This document shows, one piece after another, positions 14,546 through 20,444 of a stretch of DNA of 20,946 bases. Both the position numbers and the translations under genes were made by a program. Each line of letters begins with the position of its first letter. The stretch's first letter is position 1. Location of the stretch: positions 1-20,946 of IMG/VR virus record IMGVR_UViG_3300034418_008334, one strand, 5' to 3'. A model generated the notes under the pieces. The model saw only the letters and a program-made list of their open reading frames with translations. It was not told where the DNA came from and did not search any database. This stretch comes from a virus.

Positions 14546-15464
14546 AGGTCGCTTATTTTCTGCTGATACAAGTTTTCCGAAGCATTAGCAGTTATGTACA
14601 TTAAAAAGTCGTAAAGATTAGTCTTTTCTACGCTTTTTATAGCAGACAAGTTGTTATGCGTAAAGACATTCTTCTCTGCAACAGATTTTATCTGTAAGTA
14701 CCAGCCAAAACCATCTAATCCGCTTGATTTGGCTGCCGCTGCATACTTAGCTTTACTTTTTCCAGCGAATAAGGGACTATAGTTTTCGTGTATGTAGTTA
14801 AGAGTTCTCCTAAGTAAAAAAAAACATCCCATGCTATGTTCATTGGCAGTTGCTTGAATCTTTCAGCACGTTCTAACATAACATCCTCATCGTATTCTTC
14901 ATTATCCTTAACACATAAAATAGCGCATATATTAGCAAGAACAGAGTAATCTTTATTATCAAGACCATTCATGTAAACATCTAAATCTGCTGCTTCTGTA
15001 AACTGAATTGTACTTAAATATCCCATTGGTCTTTCTTTGTCTAAAACCTTTTTTGCTCTAGGGAAGTAATAAGTATCTCCTTCAAAATCAAAAGAATCTA
15101 AACTACTAGGCTCTATATCAATAGGCGCATACAAACAACCAATAGCAAATTTAATTAAGTAAACATTAAAGAACTGTTCCCTTGAATCTCTATCTATCTG
15201 ATTTATGATTTTTCTATCAATATCACAAAGAACGCCAAGCATATCTCCATAAAACTTAGGAAAAGTTTTTAAAGACTCGTTTTTACTAAGTTCAATGCTC
15301 TCTAATTCCTTTTTATCATTAGTGTAGATATAACCTATTATGTCTTTTAACTTTTTAGGTGCGTTATCTACGATCTGTTGGACTTTTACAAACTTTTCGA
15401 TAGTTAGCTCACTCCACTCGGTAATAACGTCGTACTGCTCATCTAATACATCTATTTTTATCAT
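14542..15464 (-). CDS. Tail assembly chaperone, -1 frameshifted long form (G-T type)
   Basis: Slippage at the T9 run (14816-14824) joins residues 1-216 of the short form to 91 residues of the -1 frame, giving about 307 aa. The added part (LLRRTLNYIHENYSPLF..., then DGFGWYLQIKSVAEKNVF and NLYDFLMYITANASENLYQQ) looks like the T domain of Bacteroidetes tail chaperones, which usually carry a 'WGWY-x-x-I' motif and an 'L-x-x-FLxY' helix. The long form binds tape measure and recruits tail tube subunits. The T frame has its own ATG at 14832, but that start lies inside the slippery context and would yield a fragment, so frameshifting is the better model. Its stop overlaps the next gene by 4 bases (ATGA). 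Confidence 0.78.
14715..15464 (-). CDS. Tail assembly chaperone, short form (G-like)
   Basis: A 249-aa protein starting MIKIDVLDEQYDVITEWSEL. I place the start at ATG 15464; the longer frame begins with a TTG at 15488 inside the terminase gene. Typical features are the WSELTIEKFVKVQQIV segment near the N-terminus, DIDRKIINQIDRD in the middle, a NKDYSVLANICAIL helix, and RFKQLPMNIAWDVFFYLGELL near the frameshift point, followed by a 33-residue end used only when no slip occurs. It lies 11 bases after terminase. Expected role: bind the tape measure with the long form and hold the tail tube until assembly. Identification rests on the frameshift geometry and on both domains resembling Bacteroidetes chaperones. 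Confidence 0.82.
   Translation of the reverse strand: MIKIDVLDEQYDVITEWSELTIEKFVKVQQIVDNAPKKLKDIIGYIYTNDKKELESIELSKNESLKTFPKFYGDMLGVLCDIDRKIINQIDRDSREQFFNVYLIKFAIGCLYAPIDIEPSSLDSFDFEGDTYYFPRAKKVLDKERPMGYLSTIQFTEAADLDVYMNGLDNKDYSVLANICAILCVKDNEEYDEDVMLERAERFKQLPMNIAWDVFFYLGELLTTYTKTIVPYSLEKVKLSMQRQPNQAD
14816..14825 (-). promoter_or_regulatory. Programmed -1 ribosomal frameshift site
   Basis: In the short-form frame the codons read GTT TTT TTT TAC, so a T TTT TTT heptamer allows a one-base backward slip in both A- and P-sites. The next codons in the new frame are TTA CTT AGG. This is a canonical slippery heptamer of the X XXY YYZ class, at the expected place in tail chaperone genes. No downstream pseudoknot was verified. 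Confidence 0.8.
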
Positions 15465-15474
15465 AACATCTTTA

Positions 15475-16818
15475 TTATATAAAATCAAAAACTGTTTCGT
15501 TTCTTCCTAACTCGAACCACATCCGCATCATCATGGCATCTGAATAGTCTGGTGATCTTTGAATCATGTCTTTTATTTGTTCTTTTGGTAATACTGCGTT
15601 TTTACCATCTTTCTCTATATGTCTTTTCTTTACCACTTCTAATTCCTGAATAAGCATATCTTTTATTACCTTGTCTTTAGGCATAAACCAAATCCTACGC
15701 TCATTTATAAAGTTTGCTAATAGAAAATAACATTGAGATTTTAAGTTTTGATAATTATGATCTCCATTACCTCTTTTTATAGCTGTCTTATTGGCTACAA
15801 AACCTTTTACATTTGGTGCGTGTTGCCTTAACATATCTACTACTCCTCCACCTACTCCATCTTCATCTACTATGATGTTTCCTGATGGTATCCCATGTTG
15901 ATTAGCTAATTGCATTATCTTATTAGCACATTCAACAGTTGAAGATTTTGCCATCATTTGTATGTGCGTTACACGCCAACCAGACCATATAAATATTGTC
16001 GTGGCATCTTTCCCAAAACGAGCAATATCGACAGACATAAACATTTCTCCATCTGGAACATTATTGTTCTGAAATAAATCACATATAGAGTCGTAATCCA
16101 TTAAAGCAGAATCATCATCATCATAATCAAAGTTCCCATAAAAAAGTCTTTCTACTTTAGCCTTATCACCTTTTCTTAGTTGAGCTATATACTCAGGAGT
16201 GGCAGTAGGATTATCTGTAACTAATGCTCGTATAAAACAAGTATCTTCTGGCAAACTCCCCTCTTTCTCAGGCTTATGATACCTCCAATAAACATGATCT
16301 TTAGAAGGGTTAAAAGACTCTAACATGGTTGGAAATATATCGTATTCATCGTTTAAATGCCTTCCAAGCCTTGAAGATAATATTTCAATAGACTTTAGGG
16401 AGCATTCATTAGATTCATCTACGAAAGCACCAGTTAATTCAAGACCTCCAAATCTTAGAAATTCAGGGTCGGAAGGTTGATCTGCCATGTCTAGCAAAAT
16501 AATTTCACTTCCATTAAAGAATTTAATTTCACCATATTGCTTGTCATAACGATAATAAGCATCAGTTATGCCATGATGACCCATAGCCTTAAAAAGAGTC
16601 TTTACTGTTGTTGCCTTTAATGTTTTCAGCTCTCGCCTAGCCATTGCATATCTAACACCTTTATATGTCAAGCATTGTATTATTATCCAATTAACACCTA
16701 ACCATGACTTACCGCCAGAAGCAGCTCCTCCATAACCAACAAATGAAGTTTTATGATCTACCAAATGTTGCCAAGCTATATTCTGTTTTATACTAGGTTT
16801 AAAGTTAATAGTCGGCAT
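15475..16818 (-). CDS. terL: Terminase large subunit
   Basis: A 447-aa DNA-packaging motor protein with ATPase and headful/cos nuclease parts. Walker A is GGAASGGKS at residues 30-38 (Lys37, Ser38), Walker B is AFVDE at 131-135 (Asp134, Glu135), and an adenine-type motif region precedes them (KQNIAWQHLV). The RNase H-like nuclease shows Asp264 (MSVDIARFGKDAT), Asp318/Asp320 (IIVDEDGVGGG) and Asp424/427 (SPDYSDAMM). It forms the upstream end of the morphogenesis operon: a 48-aa gene ends 2 bases before its ATG, and the chaperone begins 11 bases after. No small terminase subunit was recognised in the window; one of the small upstream genes could fill that role but none shows the expected DNA-binding domain clearly. 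Confidence 0.96.
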   Translation of the reverse strand: MPTINFKPSIKQNIAWQHLVDHKTSFVGYGGAASGGKSWLGVNWIIIQCLTYKGVRYAMARRELKTLKATTVKTLFKAMGHHGITDAYYRYDKQYGEIKFFNGSEIILLDMADQPSDPEFLRFGGLELTGAFVDESNECSLKSIEILSSRLGRHLNDEYDIFPTMLESFNPSKDHVYWRYHKPEKEGSLPEDTCFIRALVTDNPTATPEYIAQLRKGDKAKVERLFYGNFDYDDDDSALMDYDSICDLFQNNNVPDGEMFMSVDIARFGKDATTIFIWSGWRVTHIQMMAKSSTVECANKIMQLANQHGIPSGNIIVDEDGVGGGVVDMLRQHAPNVKGFVANKTAIKRGNGDHNYQNLKSQCYFLLANFINERRIWFMPKDKVIKDMLIQELEVVKKRHIEKDGKNAVLPKEQIKDMIQRSPDYSDAMMMRMWFELGRNETVFDFI

Positions 16819-16819
16819 A

Positions 16820-16966
16820 TCAATTCTTATCTAGTGAAGATTTAGCTATATGATACATATATTCCATTATTTTATACCTAAAATGGTTGTCTGGTGGTGA
16901 TATATCCACGTAAACACCTTTTTTTTGATATATATACTCTCTTATTATAGCTATCTTATATTCCAT
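16820..16966 (-). CDS. Small hypothetical protein directly upstream of terminase
   Basis: A 48-aa frame from ATG 16966 to TGA 16820-16822, two bases before terminase. It begins MEYKIAIIREYIYQKKGVYV and ends with a HFRYKIMEYMYHIAKSSL helix; the centre reads DISPPDNHF. It is mostly helical and aromatic-rich. It overlaps the upstream stop by one base (TAATG), so the pair and terminase are probably coupled. Function unknown; it is too short to be a typical TerS. Confidence 0.65.
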   Translation of the reverse strand: MEYKIAIIREYIYQKKGVYVDISPPDNHFRYKIMEYMYHIAKSSLDKN

Positions 16967-17136
16967 TAAAAATAAACATCTTTTCCTTCGTGTCCAGCTT
17001 TTCTAGCCTGTTCAATTTGTTCAGCTGTTAACCCATTAGCAGGTTCTATTATAATAGTTATTTTAGTGTTATTGTTTTCCAAAGATTCGGATAATATCTT
17101 GCAAATCTCTTGTATTTTCGATTCTTGTTTCTTCAT
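16966..17136 (-). CDS. Small hypothetical protein (56 aa, or 38 aa from a TTG)
   Basis: The frame runs from ATG 17136 to TAA at 16966-16968, with MKKQESKIQEICKILSESLE then NTKITIIIEPANGLTAEQIE and a Gly/Lys tail. An N-terminal helix is followed by one strand and an AEQIEQARKAGHEG helix. The first 68 bases overlap the end of the 81-aa gene in another frame; a TTG at 17082 would cut the overlap to 14 bases and give a 38-aa protein, so the start is uncertain. The stop overlaps the next ATG by one base. Function unknown. Confidence 0.6.
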   Translation of the reverse strand: MKKQESKIQEICKILSESLENNNTKITIIIEPANGLTAEQIEQARKAGHEGKDVYF

Positions 17137-17314
17137 AATCAGCTAAAGCTATTAAAGTAAATAATTCACCCTTACCTAGTTCTATAAATGTTTCTCTAGT
17201 GATAAAAGAAAGTCCATTTAAATCTAATTGTAGGTAGTAGTCTCCTATAACATCGGTTTTCTTTTGCTTAAAACCTAACTCGATTAACTCAATAGTGTCA
17301 AAACCCTTACTCAT
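17069..17314 (-). CDS. Small hypothetical phage protein (81 aa)
   Basis: A protein starting MSKGFDTIELIELGFKQKK. I take ATG 17314, which overlaps the upstream stop by 8 bases, rather than the longer frame that lies mostly inside the upstream gene. It shows 'xELGFxxK', DYYLQLDLNGLSFITRE and NTRDLQDIIRIF segments, resembling short two-layer proteins repeatedly seen in Bacteroidetes phages ('LELGF ... YYxL-LxxLxLI ... I/TDLxxLxxLI'). No catalytic motif. No function is known to me. Confidence 0.7.
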   Translation of the reverse strand: MSKGFDTIELIELGFKQKKTDVIGDYYLQLDLNGLSFITRETFIELGKGELFTLIALADYEETRIENTRDLQDIIRIFGKQ

Positions 17315-17561
17315 AAACAGGAACTTGAATTTTAGTGTAAAAACCATCGTAATCGCAATGGAATATCTTAAATTTAGACTGATAATCATTCCATATTTCG
17401 CAACGTACATCGTTGGAAGACTTTTTAATAATCTTAATAGGTTTCTCGCCTATTCTTCCGTTGAAATAATAACTACCTTCCGTTAATTGGTCTTTTTTTA
17501 CTTCTTGATCTACAATTCTGTAGCCTTTTACTTCTTGCTTAGTTTCCATTCTTTCTTCCAT
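17307..17561 (-). CDS. Small hypothetical protein
   Basis: The stop at 17307 is firm; the start is not. ATG 17603 gives 98 aa but overlaps the previous gene by 65 bases; ATG 17561 (MEERMETKQEVKGYRIVDQE, used here, 84 aa) or ATG 17549 (80 aa, 11-base overlap, preceded by GGAAGAAAGA) are more economical. The core is beta-rich: VKGYRIVDQEVKKD, EGSYYFNGRIGEKPIKIIKK, DVRCEIWND, FKIFHCDYDGFYTKIQV. A small, perhaps OB-like, beta-barrel is possible; no family was recognised. Confidence 0.65.
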   Translation of the reverse strand: MEERMETKQEVKGYRIVDQEVKKDQLTEGSYYFNGRIGEKPIKIIKKSSNDVRCEIWNDYQSKFKIFHCDYDGFYTKIQVPVYE

Positions 17562-17955
17562 TTGGTTTACTCCATTTTCTTTGTTGTTCAATTCTATATC
17601 CATTCGCTTTTAAATATTTAACAAAATTAGTTGGTAATTTACCTTTATTTAAGTCGTGTGACCACTTAGTTAGTGTCGATGCTTTATACTGCTTACATAT
17701 TTCCCTATTTTCTAGCATATGTTTAAATGCTCTAAGGTCTGATAACTCTGATTCTCTAACTCGTTTGTGATCTGGAACAGCTCTTTTTCTGAATATTTCC
17801 TTTCTGTCCTTTAGAAGCTTATCTTGATGTTCTTTCATTAGCATCTTCAATTCACAAAGCCTATACTGTAATTGTAGTGCTTTTGAAACTTCTAAGCTTT
17901 CATCCTCTAAATCTTCTAATATCGCATTGTATTCAAACGAATAAGGGTTTTTCAT
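17539..17955 (-). CDS. Hypothetical protein, charged, possible DNA-binding C-terminus
   Basis: A 138-aa protein starting MKNPYSFEYNAILEDLED. The first 65 residues form a helix-rich region with KALQLQYRLCELKMLMKEHQ and DKLLKDRKEIFRKRAV; residues 65-105 are basic with an ELSDLRAFKHMLENREIC helix; residues 105-138 (LTKWSHDLNKGKLPTNFVKY, NGYRIEQQRKW) look like the helix pairs of small DNA-binding proteins. The size and place near terminase recall a regulator or a small terminase, but I cannot confirm either. ATG 17955 shares one base with the upstream stop. Confidence 0.7.
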   Translation of the reverse strand: MKNPYSFEYNAILEDLEDESLEVSKALQLQYRLCELKMLMKEHQDKLLKDRKEIFRKRAVPDHKRVRESELSDLRAFKHMLENREICKQYKASTLTKWSHDLNKGKLPTNFVKYLKANGYRIEQQRKWSKPNGRKNGN

Positions 17956-18200
17956 TAACTAAGATTGATTTTGTCGTTGATTTCTAATATATAAATACTT
18001 CCTTCCTTTTCTTTATGTTCACAAACAGCTTCCACGACCTCATATTCATAGCCACACCTTGCATTTTCGCCATCAGAAAAGCAAACGCAATCATAACTAT
18101 GATATATATTTATTACCTGACAAAGACCATATTCATTTATGAATTGCTGATAATCATCTAACTGATCTAATGTGGTAACTGTGTATTCTGTATCGTTCAC
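17955..18200 (-). CDS. Hypothetical acidic protein with GTG start
   Basis: The 81-aa frame begins with GTG at 18200; a nearby ATG (18202) is out of frame and followed at once by TGA. Protein starts MNDTEYTVTTLDQLDDYQQF, then INEYGLCQVINIYHSYDCVC, GENARCGYEYEVVEAVCEHK and SIYILEIND. Acidic, with five cysteines, which might bind metal, though not in paired CxxC spacing. Its end shares one base with the next gene (TAATG). Function unknown. Confidence 0.65.
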   Translation of the reverse strand: MNDTEYTVTTLDQLDDYQQFINEYGLCQVINIYHSYDCVCFSDGENARCGYEYEVVEAVCEHKEKEGSIYILEINDKINLS

Positions 18201-18247
18201 ATTCTATTCTACGACAACTTTATAAATTAGTTATCGTACATAGATAC

Positions 18248-18430
18248 ATGGGAAAAAGAAAGAAAGAACATAGAAGAAAAGTCGAAAAAAGAAATAAAGA
18301 GATTCGACAAGCTCAAATGAAAAGAGTGAATACACTTACTAATAACATAAGCACGTTACAGCAAGTATTGTTAGATTACGCAAATGAGAGGGTTCAAAGT
18401 AATCCCAAAGAAGATTCTTCCTCCAAGTAG
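18248..18430 (+). CDS. Small basic protein on the opposite strand (only plus-strand gene)
   Basis: A 60-aa frame with ATG at 18248, starting MGKRKKEHRRKVEKRNKEIR and continuing with a QAQMKRV ... NNISTLQQVLLDYANERVQ helix and an acidic/Ser end. The first third is almost entirely Lys/Arg/Glu; a helical, nucleic-acid-binding type of protein is likely. 'MGKxKxEHRxKVxKRN' openings occur in short, function-unknown proteins of many phages. The last 92 bases are antisense to the C-terminal part of the 155-aa minus-strand gene, and its start lies in the gap after that gene's end. No clear promoter was found upstream. A chance frame is the alternative. Confidence 0.62.
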   Translation: MGKRKKEHRRKVEKRNKEIRQAQMKRVNTLTNNISTLQQVLLDYANERVQSNPKEDSSSK

Positions 18431-18806
18431 ATTTTCTTCCAAAATTATCTACGGCTTCAAAATGAGTACTAGAGTAGTCTAAGTCTGTTGGTATAACGTA
18501 ATCCTCACTACACCAATTATCTAATCTGTATTTAGTTAGCTCTTCTAGCTCGTTTCTGTTTATTTCTATAAGATTTTCCCAATATTTTTTGGGTTTTGAC
18601 TTGTCATTTAAATTTACCCCATTAACTATAGCCATTAAAAGAGAGTTTTCTTCTTTTTCAGCTGTTAATCGAAAGCTTTTCTTGTCTTTAACATCCAACC
18701 TTTCGTAAAACCTAAGTTCTTTTTCGTGCGTTCTGTTTAAATTCGCTATTAAAGCCTTCTTAGTTTCGTGATTACTCACCTTTTCAAACCACTTTCTAAT
18801 CTTCAT
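18339..18806 (-). CDS. Hypothetical protein (155 aa), C-terminus antisense to a plus-strand gene
   Basis: Starts MKIRKWFEKVSNHETKKALI from ATG 18806. Residues 1-110 look genuinely folded: a basic helix, LNRTHEKELRFYERLDV, SLLMAIVNGVNLND, and YWENLIEINRNELEELTKY. The last 40 residues (NFGRKSTWRKNLLWDYFEPS onward) become hydrophobic and Cys-containing, and from 18430 down the bases are shared with the plus-strand 60-aa gene, so this end may be a read-through shadow. ATG overlaps the previous gene's stop by 11 bases. Function unknown; it resembles no family I recognise. Confidence 0.65.
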   Translation of the reverse strand: MKIRKWFEKVSNHETKKALIANLNRTHEKELRFYERLDVKDKKSFRLTAEKEENSLLMAIVNGVNLNDKSKPKKYWENLIEINRNELEELTKYRLDNWCSEDYVIPTDLDYSSTHFEAVDNFGRKSTWRKNLLWDYFEPSHLRNLTILAVTCLCY

Positions 18807-18963
18807 TTTTTATATTATTCCATTTACCTTTTGGGCAAACCGCCCACCGAATTTTAGATTTTGCATACATTACGCACCCACACGCCCTGCAAATCTCAAC
18901 TTTAGGTATTAAATATACGCATTTTCTACAGATTTCCATCCTTTTCTTCGATAATTCGCTCAT
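18796..18963 (-). CDS. Small zinc-ribbon-like cysteine protein
   Basis: A 55-aa frame from ATG 18963 (or ATG 18939, Met9, which cuts overlap with the upstream gene from 38 to 14 bases) to TAG 18796-18798. The core shows C-x-x-C (ICRKC), then IPKVEICRACGCVMYAKSK and a later AVCPKGKW, i.e. two CxxC-type pairs followed by 'CGC-x-M-x-x-K' and 'CPxxKW'. This is the signature of a short zinc-binding protein found in many tailed phages. The metal ligands are likely C12, C15, C25, C28 and/or C30 and C43. Function unknown. Confidence 0.8.
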   Translation of the reverse strand: MSELSKKRMEICRKCVYLIPKVEICRACGCVMYAKSKIRWAVCPKGKWNNIKNED

Positions 18964-19081
18964 ATTCCTCTAATTTTATCCATTCACCGTTCAAATACAC
19001 TTCTAATTCGTAAAGTTGATTGAATTTTATCCACCCGTTTGTAGGCTGAATTTCTTCTGAAAAATCAAATAAATTACCCAC
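18926..19081 (-). CDS. Small hypothetical protein, GTG start
   Basis: A 51-aa frame from GTG 19081 to TAG 18926-18928. It begins MGNLFDFSEEIQPTNGWIKF and continues NQLYELEVYLNGEWIKLEEY and ERIIEEKDG. The start overlaps the end of the MptE-like gene by 8 bases and the end overlaps the zinc-ribbon gene by 38 bases, suggesting coupled translation. Trp/Tyr/Glu-rich, probably a single small beta-hairpin plus helix. Function unknown. Confidence 0.55.
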   Translation of the reverse strand: MGNLFDFSEEIQPTNGWIKFNQLYELEVYLNGEWIKLEEYERIIEEKDGNL

Positions 19082-19589
19082 GTAAATCTCTGTTTATGAA
19101 GTGTTTTATGTTAGAATCATACATATATATGTTGTAATCGCTAAGAGAAGGCTTTATTTTAGCTAAAAACCTGTCTATTCGATCAAAATGCCTTCCATAT
19201 ATCTCTTTTTCTCTGTTGCTAGGCTTATGGACTGAGTACCAATGTAAATATTCCTCTAATCTGTTGTCTATCCCGTAGCAATGTATGTCTTTAAAGCCTA
19301 AATGAATAGCAACAGCTAAAGCCATCACAAAAGTAGCGTTGAAATTAGGTATTGTCATTGGTTCTTTAGATATTTCAGAGCCTTTGTTAATCCATTGACC
19401 TCCAAAAACCTTTAAATACTGAGGATTTGGTGCTTCTTTTATAAATTCAGGTACATTATCAAAGAAAATAGTGTAATCACTACCCTTGAAATGCTTATAA
19501 GTGTAATTTAAGCATATATTTACTCCTGTTAGGGTATTTAAGTTAAAGTTTCTCAAACTATTTCCTGACCCTATTATGTTGCAACGCAT
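19074..19589 (-). CDS. Rossmann-like MptE/DUF115-type protein
   Basis: A 171-aa protein with an N-terminal IIGSGNSLRNFNL glycine motif (residues 5-17), then VNICLNYTYKHFKGSDYTIF where such proteins bind a nucleotide or sugar nucleotide, and residues 81-109 PNFNATFVMALAVAIHLGFK plus DIHCYGIDN, the 'N-x-T/G-x-x-A-x-x-LA-x-x-LG-x-K-x-I-x-x-x-GxD' signature of the MptE-like/DUF115 fold. Related phage proteins are sometimes called glycosyltransferase-like, which would fit virion or DNA sugar decoration, but this one is shorter and lacks a visible partner. It overlaps the 60-aa membrane gene by 32 bases. Enzymatic activity is inference. Confidence 0.75.
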   Translation of the reverse strand: MRCNIIGSGNSLRNFNLNTLTGVNICLNYTYKHFKGSDYTIFFDNVPEFIKEAPNPQYLKVFGGQWINKGSEISKEPMTIPNFNATFVMALAVAIHLGFKDIHCYGIDNRLEEYLHWYSVHKPSNREKEIYGRHFDRIDRFLAKIKPSLSDYNIYMYDSNIKHFINRDLRG

Positions 19590-19740
19590 ATTTCTGTTTT
19601 AATTCTGTATAAGATGAGTCACATTCATGTAGTGATTCAAAAATAGTTTGTACGTTTTCTATAAGAATATCGTTACGACTTTGTAGTCTATAAATAATCG
19701 CTGACATTAGAATTATTATAGCTATAAGTATTTTATTCAT
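19558..19740 (-). CDS. Small single-TM membrane protein (possible spanin- or holin-like)
   Basis: A 60-aa protein: MNKILIAIIILMSAIIYRLQ is a short basic end plus a hydrophobic segment (residues 4-17), followed by a hydrophilic, helical tail with one Cys (NVQTIFESLHECDSSYTEL). The layout is that of an inner-membrane anchored coiled coil, as in i-spanins, but it is only 60 residues and no lysin gene is visible, so the role is open. It is coupled to the 43-aa membrane gene by a one-base overlap. Confidence 0.6.
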   Translation of the reverse strand: MNKILIAIIILMSAIIYRLQSRNDILIENVQTIFESLHECDSSYTELKQKYALQHNRVRK

Positions 19741-19871
19741 TACATAAATAATTTTAATATATTACCATTACTTAATGCTATAATCAATATAACACATAAT
19801 ATTAATTGAAATAATATTAGATTTCTAAAATAATTATCACTAGTTATAAATATTGTTTTTATTTTTTTCAT
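19740..19871 (-). CDS. Small membrane protein
   Basis: A 43-aa frame from ATG 19871 to TAA 19740-19742, beginning MKKIKTIFITSDNYFRNLIL and containing a hydrophobic FQLILCVILIIAL stretch. It starts 3 bases after the 149-aa gene's stop and its stop overlaps the next ATG by one base. A basic N-terminus plus one TM segment suggests a membrane peptide; with its neighbour it could be a lysis-type pair, but no signature proves it. Confidence 0.5.
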   Translation of the reverse strand: MKKIKTIFITSDNYFRNLILFQLILCVILIIALSNGNILKLFM

Positions 19872-19874
19872 GTT

Positions 19875-20324
19875 TTACTTTATTGATACTTTGTAGTAGT
19901 GGTAACGACTATCATCTATAGATAACATTTCTGTTTCAGCTTTTGTATTAACTCTTAGGTCTTTTTCAAGGGTTTTTATTCTAAAAAGATTTACCTCACT
20001 GAAATTAGTAATCTTTATACTTCCTGATGATGGTACAAATATATCCCCAACTTTCAAATCTTCATACTTTACTTCATCTACTCGCATTTGTGAGCCTGTT
20101 AGTTGGTCTTCTACTAATGTTGTCATTACTTCGTAAAGCTTTTTATTTGCATAAAAAGTATGACCTTTTACGACTAATCCTAATTGACCATCGTGAAACA
20201 TATCCCTCTCAAACACTATGCTATCTGGAATAGGTGTATGGATAGTTTCTTTCTTAGATTTTAATCTTTCAATTTCAGCATCTAATGCTTTTCTTTGTGC
20301 TTTTAATTTTTCTAGTTTGTTCAT
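19875..20324 (-). CDS. Hypothetical coiled-coil protein (149 aa)
   Basis: A protein starting MNKLEKLKAQRKALDAEIER. Residues 2-28 are a Lys/Glu/Leu coiled coil. Residues 30-75 hold IPDSIVFERDMFHDGQLGLV and VKGHTFYANKKLYEVMTTLV; the C-terminal half is beta-rich (VKYEDLKVGDIFVPSSGSIK, NLFRIKTLEKDLRVN, SRYHYYKVSIK). Domain order, helix then small beta domain, recalls short phage regulators or adaptors, but no family is recognised. It is the first gene after the 193-base control region and its ATG overlaps the stop of a possible 10-aa leader. Confidence 0.78.
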   Translation of the reverse strand: MNKLEKLKAQRKALDAEIERLKSKKETIHTPIPDSIVFERDMFHDGQLGLVVKGHTFYANKKLYEVMTTLVEDQLTGSQMRVDEVKYEDLKVGDIFVPSSGSIKITNFSEVNLFRIKTLEKDLRVNTKAETEMLSIDDSRYHYYKVSIK

Positions 20325-20353
20325 AGTTGTTTGTTTTTAATTCCTTCATCCAT
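20321..20353 (-). CDS. Possible 10-aa leader peptide
   Basis: ATG 20353 opens the short frame MDEGIKNKQL that ends with TGA at 20321-20323, inside the ATGA start of the 149-aa gene. Such a leader would couple or attenuate translation of that gene. At this length it can easily be chance. Confidence 0.2.
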   Translation of the reverse strand: MDEGIKNKQL

Positions 20354-20390
20354 AATCTGTTTTTTAAAAGTTTTATAAGAACTAAGATAA

Positions 20391-20422
20391 CAAATTTTTA
20401 ATAACTCCAAAACACTAAACAA
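20391..20422 (-). promoter_or_regulatory. Bacteroidetes-type promoter candidate
   Basis: On the minus strand a TTG (20422-20420) is followed by 21 bases and then AAAATTTG (20398-20391), seven of eight positions agreeing with the TAnnTTTG -7 box and TTG -33 box of Bacteroidetes sigma factors. Transcription would start about 20384, 60 bases before the 149-aa gene. In an AT-rich region this could arise by chance. Confidence 0.4.
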
Positions 20423-20444
20423 CTTTTTTATTTTAACTTCGTAT

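Noticed and set aside
14542-14832. Independent 96-aa gene
   Set aside because: Its start lies just upstream of the T9 run and its content continues the chaperone in the -1 frame; better read as the frameshift extension.
15465-15488. Longer chaperone start at 15488
   Set aside because: Starts with TTG inside the terminase reading frame; ATG at 15464, just after the terminase stop, fits better.
17315-17410. Upstream extension of the 81-aa gene (113 aa)
   Set aside because: The added residues lie almost entirely inside the preceding gene in another frame; ATG 17314 gives a normal 8-base overlap.
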